DNA of 64,000 nucleotides from Staphylococcus petrasii (lineage in GTDB: Bacteria > Bacillota > Bacilli > Staphylococcales > Staphylococcaceae), in contig NZ_PPRC01000009.1 in assembly GCF_002902565.1 (NCBI RefSeq), positions 1 through 64,000 of the forward strand. The letters are read 5' to 3'. The position numbers were made by a program, and so were the translations under genes. The notes below the pieces were generated by a model. The model was not told the DNA's origin. It ran no database searches and saw only the letters and a program-made list of their open reading frames with translations. This document shows, in pieces, positions 54,979-64,000 of the stretch. The first letter of the stretch is position 1; each line of letters opens with the position of its first letter.

Positions 54979-55203
54979 ATGTTTCAAGATTTATTTGTAG
55001 TAGGTATCACTGGACCAACAAGTCTAGTCGTCATAAGTATTATCGCTTTGATTATTTTTGGACCTAAAAAATTACCACAATTTGGTAGAGCAATTGGTAG
55101 CACATTAAAAGAATTTAAATCTGCTGCTGAAAATTTAGATTCAGATGACGTACACGATACTCCCAGTAAAGAGTCAAAACAACAACGAGAACAATCAAAA
55201 TAA
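54979..55203 (+). CDS. tatA: Twin-arginine translocase subunit TatA
   Basis: 74-aa pore subunit: a helix (about 13-29, with IIALIIFG), the hinge FGPKKLPQFG, an amphipathic helix (RAIGSTLKEFKSAAENL) and an acidic/Gln-rich tail. ATG 54979 follows GTGAGGT; the GTG at 54964 is part of that ribosome binding site. With TatC it forms the minimal Tat system that exports the Tat-signal peroxidase FepB encoded just downstream on the opposite strand. Confidence 0.9.
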   Translation: MFQDLFVVGITGPTSLVVISIIALIIFGPKKLPQFGRAIGSTLKEFKSAAENLDSDDVHDTPSKESKQQREQSK

Positions 55204-55900
55204 TTCGACATTACTAGAACACTTTGATGAATTAAGAATACGAATCGTCAGAGTGTTTATTGCTTTTATTATTTCAACTATCATTGTTTATATTTCATCA
55301 CATTGGTGGATGAAACCATTTATCCATTATGTTAAACGTGCGCATGTAACTCTTCATGCATTTTCATTCACTGAAATGATTCAAATATATATTATGATTA
55401 TTTTCTTTGTGGCGCTATGTTTGATTATGCCATTTATCTTTTATCATTTATGGGCATTTATCGCACCTGGCTTGCATCCACACGAACGCCGATTTATTTA
55501 TAAATACAGTATTTGGTGTGCTGTATTATTTATTATTGGAGTTGCATTCGCATTTTTCATTGGGTTCCCACTAGTTATTAACTTTTCACTAACCCTTTCA
55601 ACCGTCCTAAGTATTCAACCTGTGATAGGATTTCAAGCATATTTACATGAATTAATAAGATGGTTATTAATCTTTGGCGTTCTATTCCAATTACCTACCC
55701 TATTTTTAGGCTTGGCCAAATTAGATTTAATAGATGTTAATGAACTCAAAACATATCGTAAATATGTTTACTTCGGATGTTTTGTCGCAGCAAGTATTGT
55801 TGCCCCACCTGATTTAACATTAAATTTATTGTTAACATTGCCATTAATTATTCTATTTGAATTTAGTATGGTCATTGCCAAAGTTACACAACGAAATTGA
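55145..55900 (+). CDS. tatC: Twin-arginine translocase subunit TatC
   Basis: 251-aa receptor subunit with six helices. The signature LLEHFDELRIRIVR, cytoplasmic loop IAPGLHPHERRF and AASIVAPPDLTLNL are present. ATG 55145 lies 59 bp inside tatA; no other standard start occurs before LLEHFDE, so a long overlap or a non-standard start must be accepted. Second gene of tatAC. Confidence 0.9.
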   Translation: MTYTILPVKSQNNNENNQNNSTLLEHFDELRIRIVRVFIAFIISTIIVYISSHWWMKPFIHYVKRAHVTLHAFSFTEMIQIYIMIIFFVALCLIMPFIFYHLWAFIAPGLHPHERRFIYKYSIWCAVLFIIGVAFAFFIGFPLVINFSLTLSTVLSIQPVIGFQAYLHELIRWLLIFGVLFQLPTLFLGLAKLDLIDVNELKTYRKYVYFGCFVAASIVAPPDLTLNLLLTLPLIILFEFSMVIAKVTQRN

Positions 55901-55924
55901 TATTTAAATAAACATAACTATACA

Positions 55925-55968
55925 AAAATCCTCGAACTTTCTCATAATGTTAAGTTCGAGGATTTTTT
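55925..55968. terminator. Bidirectional terminator between tatC and fepC
   Basis: Perfect 15-bp stem AAAATCCTCGAACTT / AAGTTCGAGGATTTT, with a T run. Confidence 0.9.
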
Positions 55969-55982
55969 ATATTATTTAATTC

Positions 55983-57722
55983 TTATTTTACACCTTGTTC
56001 TTTCTTATCTTTTCTATTTTTGAAAATGAAGAAAATAATCAACACAATGTAAATTAATTGAGCAACAATTGTTTCAACCGTTGGATAGAAACCAATGAAA
56101 CTAATTGTTGGTAAACCTTCAATACCATGATGTGGTACCGTACCTAATAATTGTAATTTTTGAATACTTACACCAAGCATCTTGAATGCCATAATAAAGA
56201 TTAAAATTGAAAGCACTCTGAAGATATAATAAATTGGTATAAGTTTTACAATAAATCTGAATAGCAATGCAAAGATAATTAAAATCACAATTGCTAATGC
56301 GATACCAATAACGAAATCTGTAGTAGTAATGCTACCAATCATACCCATATAGAAGATAATGACTTCTACACCTTCACGTAAGACTGAGATTAAACCAATT
56401 GTTCCTAAGAGAACTAGATTCCCATTACTAATAGCATTTTGATACATATTTTGAATCATGTCATTCCAACGCTTCGCACTTGAACGACGATGCATCCAAA
56501 TACCTACCACGTACATAAGAACAACGGCAATAATACCAAGTGTAGCTTCCATTCCTTCACGCAAGATACCATTATTACCCAACGTTTGAATGAACACAAC
56601 TGCTAACGTGATACTTAGGATTAAACCAAGAATAGCACCGCCAACAACACTTGTAGTACCTTTTGTATCTTTCACTTTACGTGTCATTGTAGTTAATGTC
56701 ATGATAATTAAGAGTACTTCAAGACCTTCACGTAAGAAGATAATCATTACATCAACGAATGAATATCCTTCTTGACCTATCGTATCTTTAATATCTGAAT
56801 TGATTTCTTGTAAACCTTTTTTCACTCTATCTTTATTACTATTATCTAAAATACTTTGATAATATGGAATCTTATCTTCGATAGTTGTATATAATGAACC
56901 ATTTTTAGTTTGAATTTTACCTTCAACATATGGCCAGATTTGCACGAATTTAGATAATGCTTCATCAGCTTGATCTAAATTATTATCATCAATGCCTTTA
57001 ATAGCTTTATCTAGTTCATCATTTAATTGTGAAGCCTTGTATTGGCCAGACTCTTCACTAGATTGTTTTTGATCTACAGTATCGATGCTAGATTTAAATG
57101 TATTCCAAGCATTCTCAACCTTCTTCGTATCTAAAGGTTCTTTTTGGGTTGCTACACGAAGTTGCATTAAATTCACTTCGATTTGTCCATATTTACCTTC
57201 ATCATAGTTACGAATTGCAGATTCATGACTTGTCCAAATTTGGTTCAAACTATTATTGATTGATTGTAATTCAGACTCGTTTTTTGTTTTAATCGCTTTT
57301 TTAACTTGAGCATCTTTAGAATCAACTTGTTGTTTTAACTGTTTAATTTCTCCTGAAATATCAGATGATGATTCTACATTTTCATAAGCAATCAGCGATT
57401 TAGTTAATTCTGAAAGTTGATCAGCTTGTTTGTCGGTTGAAGATGTATGATCTAAATCTTTTAATTTAGATTTAACCTCTTTACCTTCTTTATTATCTTT
57501 AATATTTAAATCATTAACTTTAGATTTAATATCTTCTACTGCTTTTTGTTTCTCTTTATCACTTTTATCCTTATCTTGTAGCGTTGACTTTGCATCCGTA
57601 ATAGCCACATAAACGTCACTAATTGAGTTGTCATCTGCAGCATGTACAGGTGTTGGTGTGATTCTTAGCACTGTGAAAAGAAGTGCCACTACTAAAAGGA
57701 GTTTAACCGAAAAGTGTTTCAC
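55983..57722 (-). CDS. fepC: FTR1/EfeU-type iron permease FepC
   Basis: 579-aa protein: signal peptide (1-28), a helical extracellular domain of about 290 residues, then seven membrane helices. Two FTR1 motifs are present, LREGLEVLLI and LREGVEVIIF, whose Glu residues bind iron. It is the third gene of fepABC and overlaps fepB by 20 bp, starting at GTG after AAGGAGG. Imports iron released or oxidised by FepB with FepA. Confidence 0.9.
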   Translation of the reverse strand: MKHFSVKLLLVVALLFTVLRITPTPVHAADDNSISDVYVAITDAKSTLQDKDKSDKEKQKAVEDIKSKVNDLNIKDNKEGKEVKSKLKDLDHTSSTDKQADQLSELTKSLIAYENVESSSDISGEIKQLKQQVDSKDAQVKKAIKTKNESELQSINNSLNQIWTSHESAIRNYDEGKYGQIEVNLMQLRVATQKEPLDTKKVENAWNTFKSSIDTVDQKQSSEESGQYKASQLNDELDKAIKGIDDNNLDQADEALSKFVQIWPYVEGKIQTKNGSLYTTIEDKIPYYQSILDNSNKDRVKKGLQEINSDIKDTIGQEGYSFVDVMIIFLREGLEVLLIIMTLTTMTRKVKDTKGTTSVVGGAILGLILSITLAVVFIQTLGNNGILREGMEATLGIIAVVLMYVVGIWMHRRSSAKRWNDMIQNMYQNAISNGNLVLLGTIGLISVLREGVEVIIFYMGMIGSITTTDFVIGIALAIVILIIFALLFRFIVKLIPIYYIFRVLSILIFIMAFKMLGVSIQKLQLLGTVPHHGIEGLPTISFIGFYPTVETIVAQLIYIVLIIFFIFKNRKDKKEQGVK

Positions 57723-58929
57723 CTAAATAGCCTCCTTTTTGAACACCTGGTAATACAAGAAATGATGCAGAACCTTTATGTGTAATATATTCGTTTAATT
57801 TGTCGCGATGGCCTAAATTATTTTGAATATCAATAAATTGTTGCGTTGATTTTTGGAAACAAGTAAAGATTAAACCTACTTCTAAGTTACCAGTCTTAGC
57901 GTTAGTACCATCACTATAGTTATAAGCACGACGTTTAATAGATGTATTAGCTTCACGTGCCAAACGTGCATGTGCATTCGGATCAATAATGTAATTACCG
58001 CTCGCATCTTTTGCTTTTAAATCTAAGTGGTCAAATTCTTTTTTACCTGTTAAAGGCGCACCAGTATCACGTTTTCGTCCAAATGTTGCCTCTTGTTCTT
58101 CTAAAGATGTACGATCCCACGTTTCAATGTGAATTTGAATGCGTCTTACGATACAATATGTACCATTTTTAGCCCAACCGTCATCAATAAATACATATTT
58201 TTTAAGTTCATCACTTTTAGTAGGGTTAACAGTACCATCTTTAAATGCCATTAAATTTCTAGGCGTTTCTTCTAATTTTCCTGAAACGAAGCCATTTTGA
58301 GACCATCTCATTTTGACAATATCTCTAAATGGACGGACTAAATTATGAATCGCGTGGAAAGAAACTTGTGGATCATTTGAACACGCTTGAATCATAATAT
58401 CTCCATCACTATATTCGTCTTCTAATTGATCATTTGGAAAATGAGGTAAATCTTTAAAATCACTTGGAATTTTAGATGACATACCTAGTTTTTTCAAAAA
58501 TGATTTACTTACGCCATACGTTAACGTTAATCTACTTGCACCTAAACCAATAGATTCGCCTGTGTCTACTGGAGGTAATAACGCATTTTGACTATCCTTC
58601 TCAGCTGGCGCACCATCTGTCATGTTGACAGACATGTCCGTCCATTTCTTAAACATATCTTTAATTGCACTTTTGTCTTTACTTTTTAAATCTAAAGCTA
58701 CAATAGTACAATTCTTCTGTGTAGGTGTCGTAACGCCAGCTTGCACACGTCCATAAAATTCGAAAGCATCTTTACTCTCATCTTCTGGTGTATCGAACAT
58801 TGATTTAAATGAAAAGATACTTCCAACACCACTTGCACCAATCACTGCACCTGCTCCACCAATTCCAAGCATTTTCAAAAATGATCGTCTTGAAACTTGT
58901 GTGGATTGTTGATCGTCTATTTTACTCAT
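57703..58929 (-). CDS. fepB: Dyp-type heme peroxidase FepB, Tat-exported
   Basis: 408-aa EfeB-like peroxidase. A twin-arginine signal SRRSFLK (Arg 14-15) and a hydrophobic stretch to about residue 45 mark it as a Tat substrate. The Dyp motif AFKDG and heme-ligand region RRIQIHIETW are present, as is SASFLVLPG near the end. In S. aureus FepB is the known Tat substrate, and tatAC is adjacent to fepABC, as here. The start overlaps the fepA stop (ATGA). Confidence 0.92.
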   Translation of the reverse strand: MSKIDDQQSTQVSRRSFLKMLGIGGAGAVIGASGVGSIFSFKSMFDTPEDESKDAFEFYGRVQAGVTTPTQKNCTIVALDLKSKDKSAIKDMFKKWTDMSVNMTDGAPAEKDSQNALLPPVDTGESIGLGASRLTLTYGVSKSFLKKLGMSSKIPSDFKDLPHFPNDQLEDEYSDGDIMIQACSNDPQVSFHAIHNLVRPFRDIVKMRWSQNGFVSGKLEETPRNLMAFKDGTVNPTKSDELKKYVFIDDGWAKNGTYCIVRRIQIHIETWDRTSLEEQEATFGRKRDTGAPLTGKKEFDHLDLKAKDASGNYIIDPNAHARLAREANTSIKRRAYNYSDGTNAKTGNLEVGLIFTCFQKSTQQFIDIQNNLGHRDKLNEYITHKGSASFLVLPGVQKGGYLGETLFG

Positions 58930-59795
58930 TCTGTAACCACAGCCATTTTACTTAATGGTTCACCAAGTGAGTTTACTGCATCAGATAATGCTTTTCTATC
59001 TTCTTTAGTTACAGCGCTATAATCTTTAAATCCGTCGCCGTCTTTGTATTTATCTAATAAACTATTCACTTTATCAAAGTTCTTTTGAATATCATCGCTT
59101 AATTTTTTATCTTTCTTCACTAATTCAGGTTTGAATAATTCGTAGATTTTTTGAGCACCTTCAATATTTGCTTTGAAGTCATATAAATCAGTGTGTGAAT
59201 AAATTTCTTCTTCACCAGTTATTTTTGAAGTTGATACTTCATTTAATAAGTCAACTGAACCTTGTAACATTAATTTAGGTGTAATATCTAAAGTATCAGC
59301 TTTAGCGTCCAACTCTTTAGCATCTTTTAATAATTGATCAGCATCTTTTTTAGTTGTGTCATCAATTTTGTTGTCTTGGTAAAGTGATTTTTCAATTTTG
59401 TGATAACCGCTCCACTCGTCTTCTTTTTTCTCTTCTTTCATATCTGCTAAACGAGCATCAATCTTAGGATCTAAGTCACCGAAAGCTTCAGCAACTGGTT
59501 CTGAACGTTCATAATACATACGTACTTTAGGATAAAGCTCTTTTGCTTTTTCCATATTGTCATTTTTAATTGCAGTTACAAATTCTTCTGTGCCATCTAA
59601 GAATTTGTCTAATTGTTTATCTGTGTATTTTTTGTATTCTTTCGTAGCTTTATCTAAAGCCGCATCGTTTTTACTACTACTTGAACTTTGTGACTGAGAA
59701 TCTTTTTTACTTTGGTCATTGTCTCCATTATTATCGTTGCCACATGCTGCTAATAATAATGATGATGCTAATAAGATAGTTGGTAATTTCTTCAT
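58926..59795 (-). CDS. fepA: EfeO/EfeM-type iron-uptake lipoprotein FepA
   Basis: 289-aa lipoprotein with lipobox LLAAC (Cys 18), a Ser/Asp/Gln-rich linker (20-45) and an imelysin/M75-like helical domain (YPKVRMYYERSEPVAEAFGDLDP; EDEWSGYHKIEKSL, with the HxxE-type metal motif). Binds iron outside the membrane for delivery to FepC. First gene of fepABC; a perfect Fur box lies upstream. Lys/Asp-rich like its neighbours. Confidence 0.9.
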   Translation of the reverse strand: MKKLPTILLASSLLLAACGNDNNGDNDQSKKDSQSQSSSSSKNDAALDKATKEYKKYTDKQLDKFLDGTEEFVTAIKNDNMEKAKELYPKVRMYYERSEPVAEAFGDLDPKIDARLADMKEEKKEDEWSGYHKIEKSLYQDNKIDDTTKKDADQLLKDAKELDAKADTLDITPKLMLQGSVDLLNEVSTSKITGEEEIYSHTDLYDFKANIEGAQKIYELFKPELVKKDKKLSDDIQKNFDKVNSLLDKYKDGDGFKDYSAVTKEDRKALSDAVNSLGEPLSKMAVVTE

Positions 59796-59901
59796 AAACT
59801 GTCCACCTCAATAATTTATAGGTAATTATTCAACCGCCACTGATTAATTTTTATCATTTATAATAATCATTTTATAAAATATGAGTTATCCCAAAATCTC
59901 A

Positions 59902-59951
59902 ATTATTATAGTAGCTTTCTCTTCTTCAGTTTCAATTGATAATCATTATCA
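59902..59951 (-). promoter_or_regulatory. fepABC promoter with perfect Fur box
   Basis: TGATAATNATTATCA is matched fully at 59937-59951. On the minus strand TTGAAA follows at 59930-59935 and TATAAT at about 59905-59910, a 19-bp spacer. The rest of the 350-bp gap (59796-60145) is AT-rich with no gene or other signal recognised. Confidence 0.9.
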
Positions 59952-60145
59952 GAATAATTATAAGTTTGTCTACATTTTGTGTCAATAACAATTCTATTTT
60001 AATTTTAATTAGCATGATTTTTATCGTTTGCCTTATTACTAATAATTAAAATATAATGATTCAATAAGATTTTCTTAGCATATTATCTTATTTTGACGGG
60101 TAAATAATGTATATCTATTAATAACTTTTAAAGGAGTCATAAGAT

Positions 60146-61144
60146 ATGAGTACTGAATTTAAAGCATTTTTAGTTGATAAAGACAAAGATGGCAACGTGA
60201 AGAGTGACTTTAAAACAATGACAACTGATGATTTACCTGAAGGTGAAGTATTAATTAAAGTCCATTATTCAGGTATAAATTATAAAGACGCATTAGCTAC
60301 AACTGATAACAATAATATCGTCAAATCATATCCAATGGTTCCTGGTATTGATTTAGCAGGAACAGTAGTTGAATCTAGTGATCCTACTATTGAAGAAGGC
60401 GAAAAAGTCATCGTTACAAGCTATGACTTAGGCGTAAGCCATTACGGTGGTTTCAGTGAATACGCACGTGTTAAATCTGAATGGGTCGTAAAACTACCAA
60501 ATAATTTAACTTTAGAAGAAGCTATGATTTACGGTACGGCTGGTTATACTGCTGGTTTAGCTATTGAAAAGTTAGAAAAAGCTGGCTTTATGACACTTGA
60601 AGGCGGTAAAGTGCTTGTCCGTGGTGCTTCAGGTGGTGTCGGTTCACTTGCTGTACTTATGTTATCTAATTTAGGATACAAAGTCGTCGCAAGTACAGGC
60701 AATAAAGAAGCTGCTAAAAAGATTGAAGATCTAGGCGCTAAAGAAATCATTGACCGTATTACTGAAAATGATGATGCTTTATTAGGTTCTCGTACTTGGC
60801 AAGCGGCCATCGACCCTATTGGTGGCGAAGGTACACCTTATGTTATCAATCGTATCGATAATAACGGCGGTGTTGCGCTAATCGGTATGACTGGAGGCAT
60901 TAAATTTAATGCGACAGTTTACCCATTTATTTTAAGAGGCGCAAGTCTTGTGGGTATCGATTCTGTATTTACTCCTATGAAATTACGTGAACGCGTATGG
61001 CGACGTCTAGCTACAGATTTAAAAGCTGATAAATTACAAGAAATTAAGCGTTCAATTTCATTCGATGAATTACCTGAATCTATTGAAACTGTATTACATC
61101 ATAAAAATACAGGTCGCATTGTGATAGACTTCAACGCTGAATAG
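60146..61144 (+). CDS. YhdH/YhfP-type quinone oxidoreductase (MDR family)
   Basis: 332-aa NADPH-dependent oxidoreductase of the zinc-free medium-chain group, related to acryloyl-CoA reductase AcuI. Motifs: HYSGINYKDALATT, VPGIDLAGTV, YGTAGYTAGLAI and the nucleotide-binding VRGASGGVGSLAVLML. Probably reduces quinones or enones. AAAGGAG precedes ATG 60146. Single gene with terminator. Confidence 0.85.
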   Translation: MSTEFKAFLVDKDKDGNVKSDFKTMTTDDLPEGEVLIKVHYSGINYKDALATTDNNNIVKSYPMVPGIDLAGTVVESSDPTIEEGEKVIVTSYDLGVSHYGGFSEYARVKSEWVVKLPNNLTLEEAMIYGTAGYTAGLAIEKLEKAGFMTLEGGKVLVRGASGGVGSLAVLMLSNLGYKVVASTGNKEAAKKIEDLGAKEIIDRITENDDALLGSRTWQAAIDPIGGEGTPYVINRIDNNGGVALIGMTGGIKFNATVYPFILRGASLVGIDSVFTPMKLRERVWRRLATDLKADKLQEIKRSISFDELPESIETVLHHKNTGRIVIDFNAE

Positions 61145-61158
61145 ATAATTTAAATAGT

Positions 61159-61206
61159 AAGAGCGAAATTCGCTAGTGTCTTCACTTCGAATTTCGCTCT
61201 TATTTT
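61159..61206. terminator. Bidirectional terminator
   Basis: Perfect 14-bp stem AAGAGCGAAATTCG / CGAATTTCGCTCTT with a T run on the plus strand. Confidence 0.9.
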
Positions 61207-61607
61207 TAATATACAGTATACATGCCACCTGATTTAGGCTCTGTCGATTGAAAGCCAAACTTCTCATACAATTTATCTGCTGGATAGTCAGCAATCAAAC
61301 TTACATACGTTCCCTTTTCAGCTACTGAATCAATATAAGCCATAATCTTCTCTAAGATTTGTCTGCCATAACCTTGTCCTTGGTAATTTGGATCAACGGC
61401 AATATCTACAACTTGAAAAGCAGTGCCCCCATCACCAATTAATCTTCCCATACCGATTAACTTATCATCCTCATAAATCGTAATAGTGAAACACGCATTA
61501 GGTAATCCTTTACGTGCCGCTTCCAGAGATTTAGGACTCATGCCTGCTTTTACTCTTAAATCACAATAAGCCTGTGCATCAGGTACTTCTGTAGAAAAAC
61601 GAATCAT
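61206..61607 (-). CDS. GNAT N-acetyltransferase
   Basis: 133-aa acetyltransferase with a clear acetyl-CoA loop (VDIAVDPNYQGQGYGRQILEKI) and the C-terminal YEKFGFQSTEP. Substrate unknown. It lies 20 bp downstream of iruO on the same strand, so it may share the Fur-controlled transcript. Confidence 0.8.
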   Translation of the reverse strand: MIRFSTEVPDAQAYCDLRVKAGMSPKSLEAARKGLPNACFTITIYEDDKLIGMGRLIGDGGTAFQVVDIAVDPNYQGQGYGRQILEKIMAYIDSVAEKGTYVSLIADYPADKLYEKFGFQSTEPKSGGMYTVY

Positions 61608-61627
61608 TGTACATCCCCTTTTATTAT

Positions 61628-62671
<1,044 letters not shown>

Positions 62672-62693
62672 CTAAAATCGTTTCCCATCTAAA

Positions 62694-62708
62694 TGATAAT
62701 AGTTATCA
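62694..62708 (-). promoter_or_regulatory. Fur box of iruO
   Basis: TGATAATAGTTATCA matches TGATAATNATTATCA in 14 of 15 positions, 35 bp before the iruO start. Confidence 0.8.
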
Positions 62709-62807
62709 TTAATTCTTGTACATTATACTACATGATGTAACAATGTTGAAGAAATCCCTACATTATAATAGGTAATAATGCCTCGCTATTATTTATTTTC
62801 AAAAACA

Positions 62808-62842
62808 AAAAGGAGCAAGACATTAAATTCTGTCCTACTCCT
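62808..62842 (-). terminator. Terminator of the DUF2871 gene
   Basis: Stem AGGAGTAGGAC / GTCTTGCTCCT, one mismatch, followed by a T-rich run on the minus strand. Confidence 0.75.
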
Positions 62843-62855
62843 AAATCCTTATACA

Positions 62856-63272
62856 TTAATCTCTAGGTTCTTTCAAAATAGCTTGGCGTAATAAGAAGAA
62901 TAGTAATAATAATCCAGCTAGCATACCTGTATGACCTATTCCTGCAAAGCCAGCAAATGCTTCAGGTGAAAAGCTTTTACCAGTGACTTGGAAAGTTCCT
63001 TTAGTTACCATCATACCTATAGTAACTACAACGCCAATATTATAAATGATGAAAAACCAATTAAATAGATAATAGCTACTTAATTTAAACACTTTCTCAA
63101 GTGGTAGCAATATTAAAAACATAAACATACCTAATATTAAGGTATGCGTATGGACTACAGCTAATTGAGTATCGCCCGTAAAATGATGCGCTTTTGTTAA
63201 TTCTCTGTAGTAAAATCCACTAAATAGTCCAATAATCATATAGACTAAAAAAGCATATAGTAATCTACGCAT
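62856..63272 (-). CDS. DUF2871 membrane protein
   Basis: 138-aa protein with four helices (about 4-22, 40-57, 67-90, 112-130); VHTHTLILGMFMFLILLPLEK with two His residues and FAGIGHTGMLAGLLLL are typical of the family, and the His pattern recalls heme-copper-oxidase-like small proteins. Function unknown. ATG 63272 follows GGGAGGA by seven bases; the GTG at 63290 has no ribosome binding site. Confidence 0.8.
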   Translation of the reverse strand: MRRLLYAFLVYMIIGLFSGFYYRELTKAHHFTGDTQLAVVHTHTLILGMFMFLILLPLEKVFKLSSYYLFNWFFIIYNIGVVVTIGMMVTKGTFQVTGKSFSPEAFAGFAGIGHTGMLAGLLLLFFLLRQAILKEPRD

Positions 63273-63377
63273 GTCAAAATCCTCCCTCACAAGACTATTA
63301 TAATTGATTATCCTCTAGTTTAAAGCAAGAATAATTGACAATAAACGTAAGAATAAAAATACAAGAAGATATAGGTA

Positions 63378-63417
63378 AAAGGACAACTTCTATTATTTAC
63401 AAATAGAAATTGTCCTT
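63378..63417 (-). terminator. Terminator of the YcnI-like gene
   Basis: Stem AAGGACAATTTCTATT / AATAGAAGTTGTCCTT on the minus strand, one mismatch. Confidence 0.8.
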
Positions 63418-63430
63418 GGTTAATCTAATA

Positions 63431-64000
63431 TTATTTATTTCTAGCGTGTTTGAATAATGCAACTAATGAAAGAATTATTGCAACGATTGAAATAATCCAT
63501 AATGCAATTGAACCACCTGAAGATTGTTGTTCACTTGCTTTCTTATCATCTTCAGATTTATCGTCTTTCACTGCTACAGCATTCGCATCTTTTTTAACTT
63601 CTAATGTTGGCGCTGGGTGTTCGCTATCTTCTTTACCTACCCATTTCACTTTGTCGCCATTATCATAAGTTTGAATAGCTTTAAATGAATATTTACCTTC
63701 ATCTTTAGGACTTGCTACGATAAGTGGTAAGTCGATGAATTCATCTGGTCCAATACCTTTACCTTTAGCTGTCCAAGTAATTTTAGTGATGTTACCTTTT
63801 TTATCTTTATCTAATTTATATTTATATTCGTCAACAGGTTGAATATTAACTACTTGTACCTCTTTTGGCACTTCTAATTCTACTTTTTCAGTGTGATCTT
63901 TTTGTTCAACTGGTACACGCACATCCACACGTTCATAAGATTCAGGATCCACTGCTTTAGGATTTAATGTTACGTGAGCATCTGCGAATTTAAAGAAACC
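63431..64000 (-). CDS. YcnI-like (DUF1775) copper-associated membrane protein, 5' end outside window
   Basis: 190 codons are in the window; the start lies beyond base 64000. The first residues GFFKFADA then HVTLNPKAVDPESYERVDVRVP look like the end of a signal peptide followed by the mature N-terminal His that binds copper in DUF1775 proteins. The domain continues to about residue 130 (ITWTAKGKGIGPDEFIDLPLIV; KWVGKEDSEHPAPTLEV). A Lys/Asp/Ser-rich linker and a C-terminal helix with a basic end (ALFKHARNK) anchor it in the membrane. Copper role is inferred from the family. Confidence 0.85.
   Translation of the reverse strand, partial: GFFKFADAHVTLNPKAVDPESYERVDVRVPVEQKDHTEKVELEVPKEVQVVNIQPVDEYKYKLDKDKKGNITKITWTAKGKGIGPDEFIDLPLIVASPKDEGKYSFKAIQTYDNGDKVKWVGKEDSEHPAPTLEVKKDANAVAVKDDKSEDDKKASEQQSSGGSIALWIISIVAIILSLVALFKHARNK

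Overview
The window is chromosomal DNA of a low-GC Gram-positive bacterium, almost certainly a coagulase-negative Staphylococcus. Nearly every gene has a recognisable S. aureus counterpart, many in the same order: LCP protein, SuhB, RsaI, a GlvC-like PTS with RpiR regulator, HutG, SpdC/LyrA, RpiA, Fni, CorA, an Emr-type pump, TcaBAR, HrtAB/HssRS, Mqo and lactate permease. I could not fix the species. No rRNA, tRNA, CRISPR array, phage or intact insertion sequence was seen, so this is mostly core genome with some lineage-specific rearrangement.

Layout. 0-2.4 kb: cell-wall LCP transferase, SuhB-like phosphatase and the small RNA RsaI with a catabolite (cre) site over its promoter. 2.4-8 kb: a YafY/DeoR-type regulator, an unknown gene, then the MurNAc-6-phosphate recycling operon mupG-murQ-murP-murR. 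8-16 kb: amino acid permease, small membrane proteins, HAD phosphatase, an unknown gene, GlvC-type PTS permease and RpiR regulator. 16-24.8 kb: NhaC antiporter, stress SDR with a SigB-like promoter, SulP transporter coupled to an M20 amidohydrolase, hutG without its pathway neighbours, spdC, rpiA. 24.9-28.2 kb: two disrupted genes (a MOSC protein with a one-base frameshift and ynfA with an in-frame stop) around galM, then an XRE/membrane-protein pair. 28.4-35.4 kb: 3-methyladenine glycosylase, gltS, fni, corA, thioesterase, small proteins and an alpha/beta hydrolase lacking its nucleophile.

35.5-47.5 kb is a drug and cell-envelope stress region: EmrAB-like pump with divergent TetR regulator and palindromic operator, tcaB-tcaA-tcaR, a DUF218 membrane protein, and the heme-detoxification system hrtBA/hssRS with a textbook HssR box. 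47.5-54.3 kb: malate:quinone oxidoreductase, two cell-envelope glycosyl/glycerophosphotransferases and L-lactate permease with a perfect Rex box. 54.3-62.7 kb is an iron module: tatAC divergent from a PaiA-like acetyltransferase and convergent with fepABC (ferrous iron permease, Tat-exported Dyp peroxidase, lipoprotein), followed by a quinone reductase, an acetyltransferase and iruO. Fur-box-like sequences precede tatA, fepA and iruO. The window ends with a DUF2871 protein and the 3' part of a YcnI-like copper-associated protein.

The most notable unexplained structure is a family of about 130-bp palindromic intergenic repeats. One copy is at 12.5 kb, a near-identical inverted pair at 21.2 and 23.7 kb brackets hutG-spdC, and a degenerate copy lies at 23.9 kb. 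The copies keep their terminal stem while changing its sequence and share the core GACTACAGGCT, which suggests selection for RNA or hairpin structure. A second, unrelated 183-bp inverted-repeat element sits between two terminators with identical stems at 7.93-8.20 kb.
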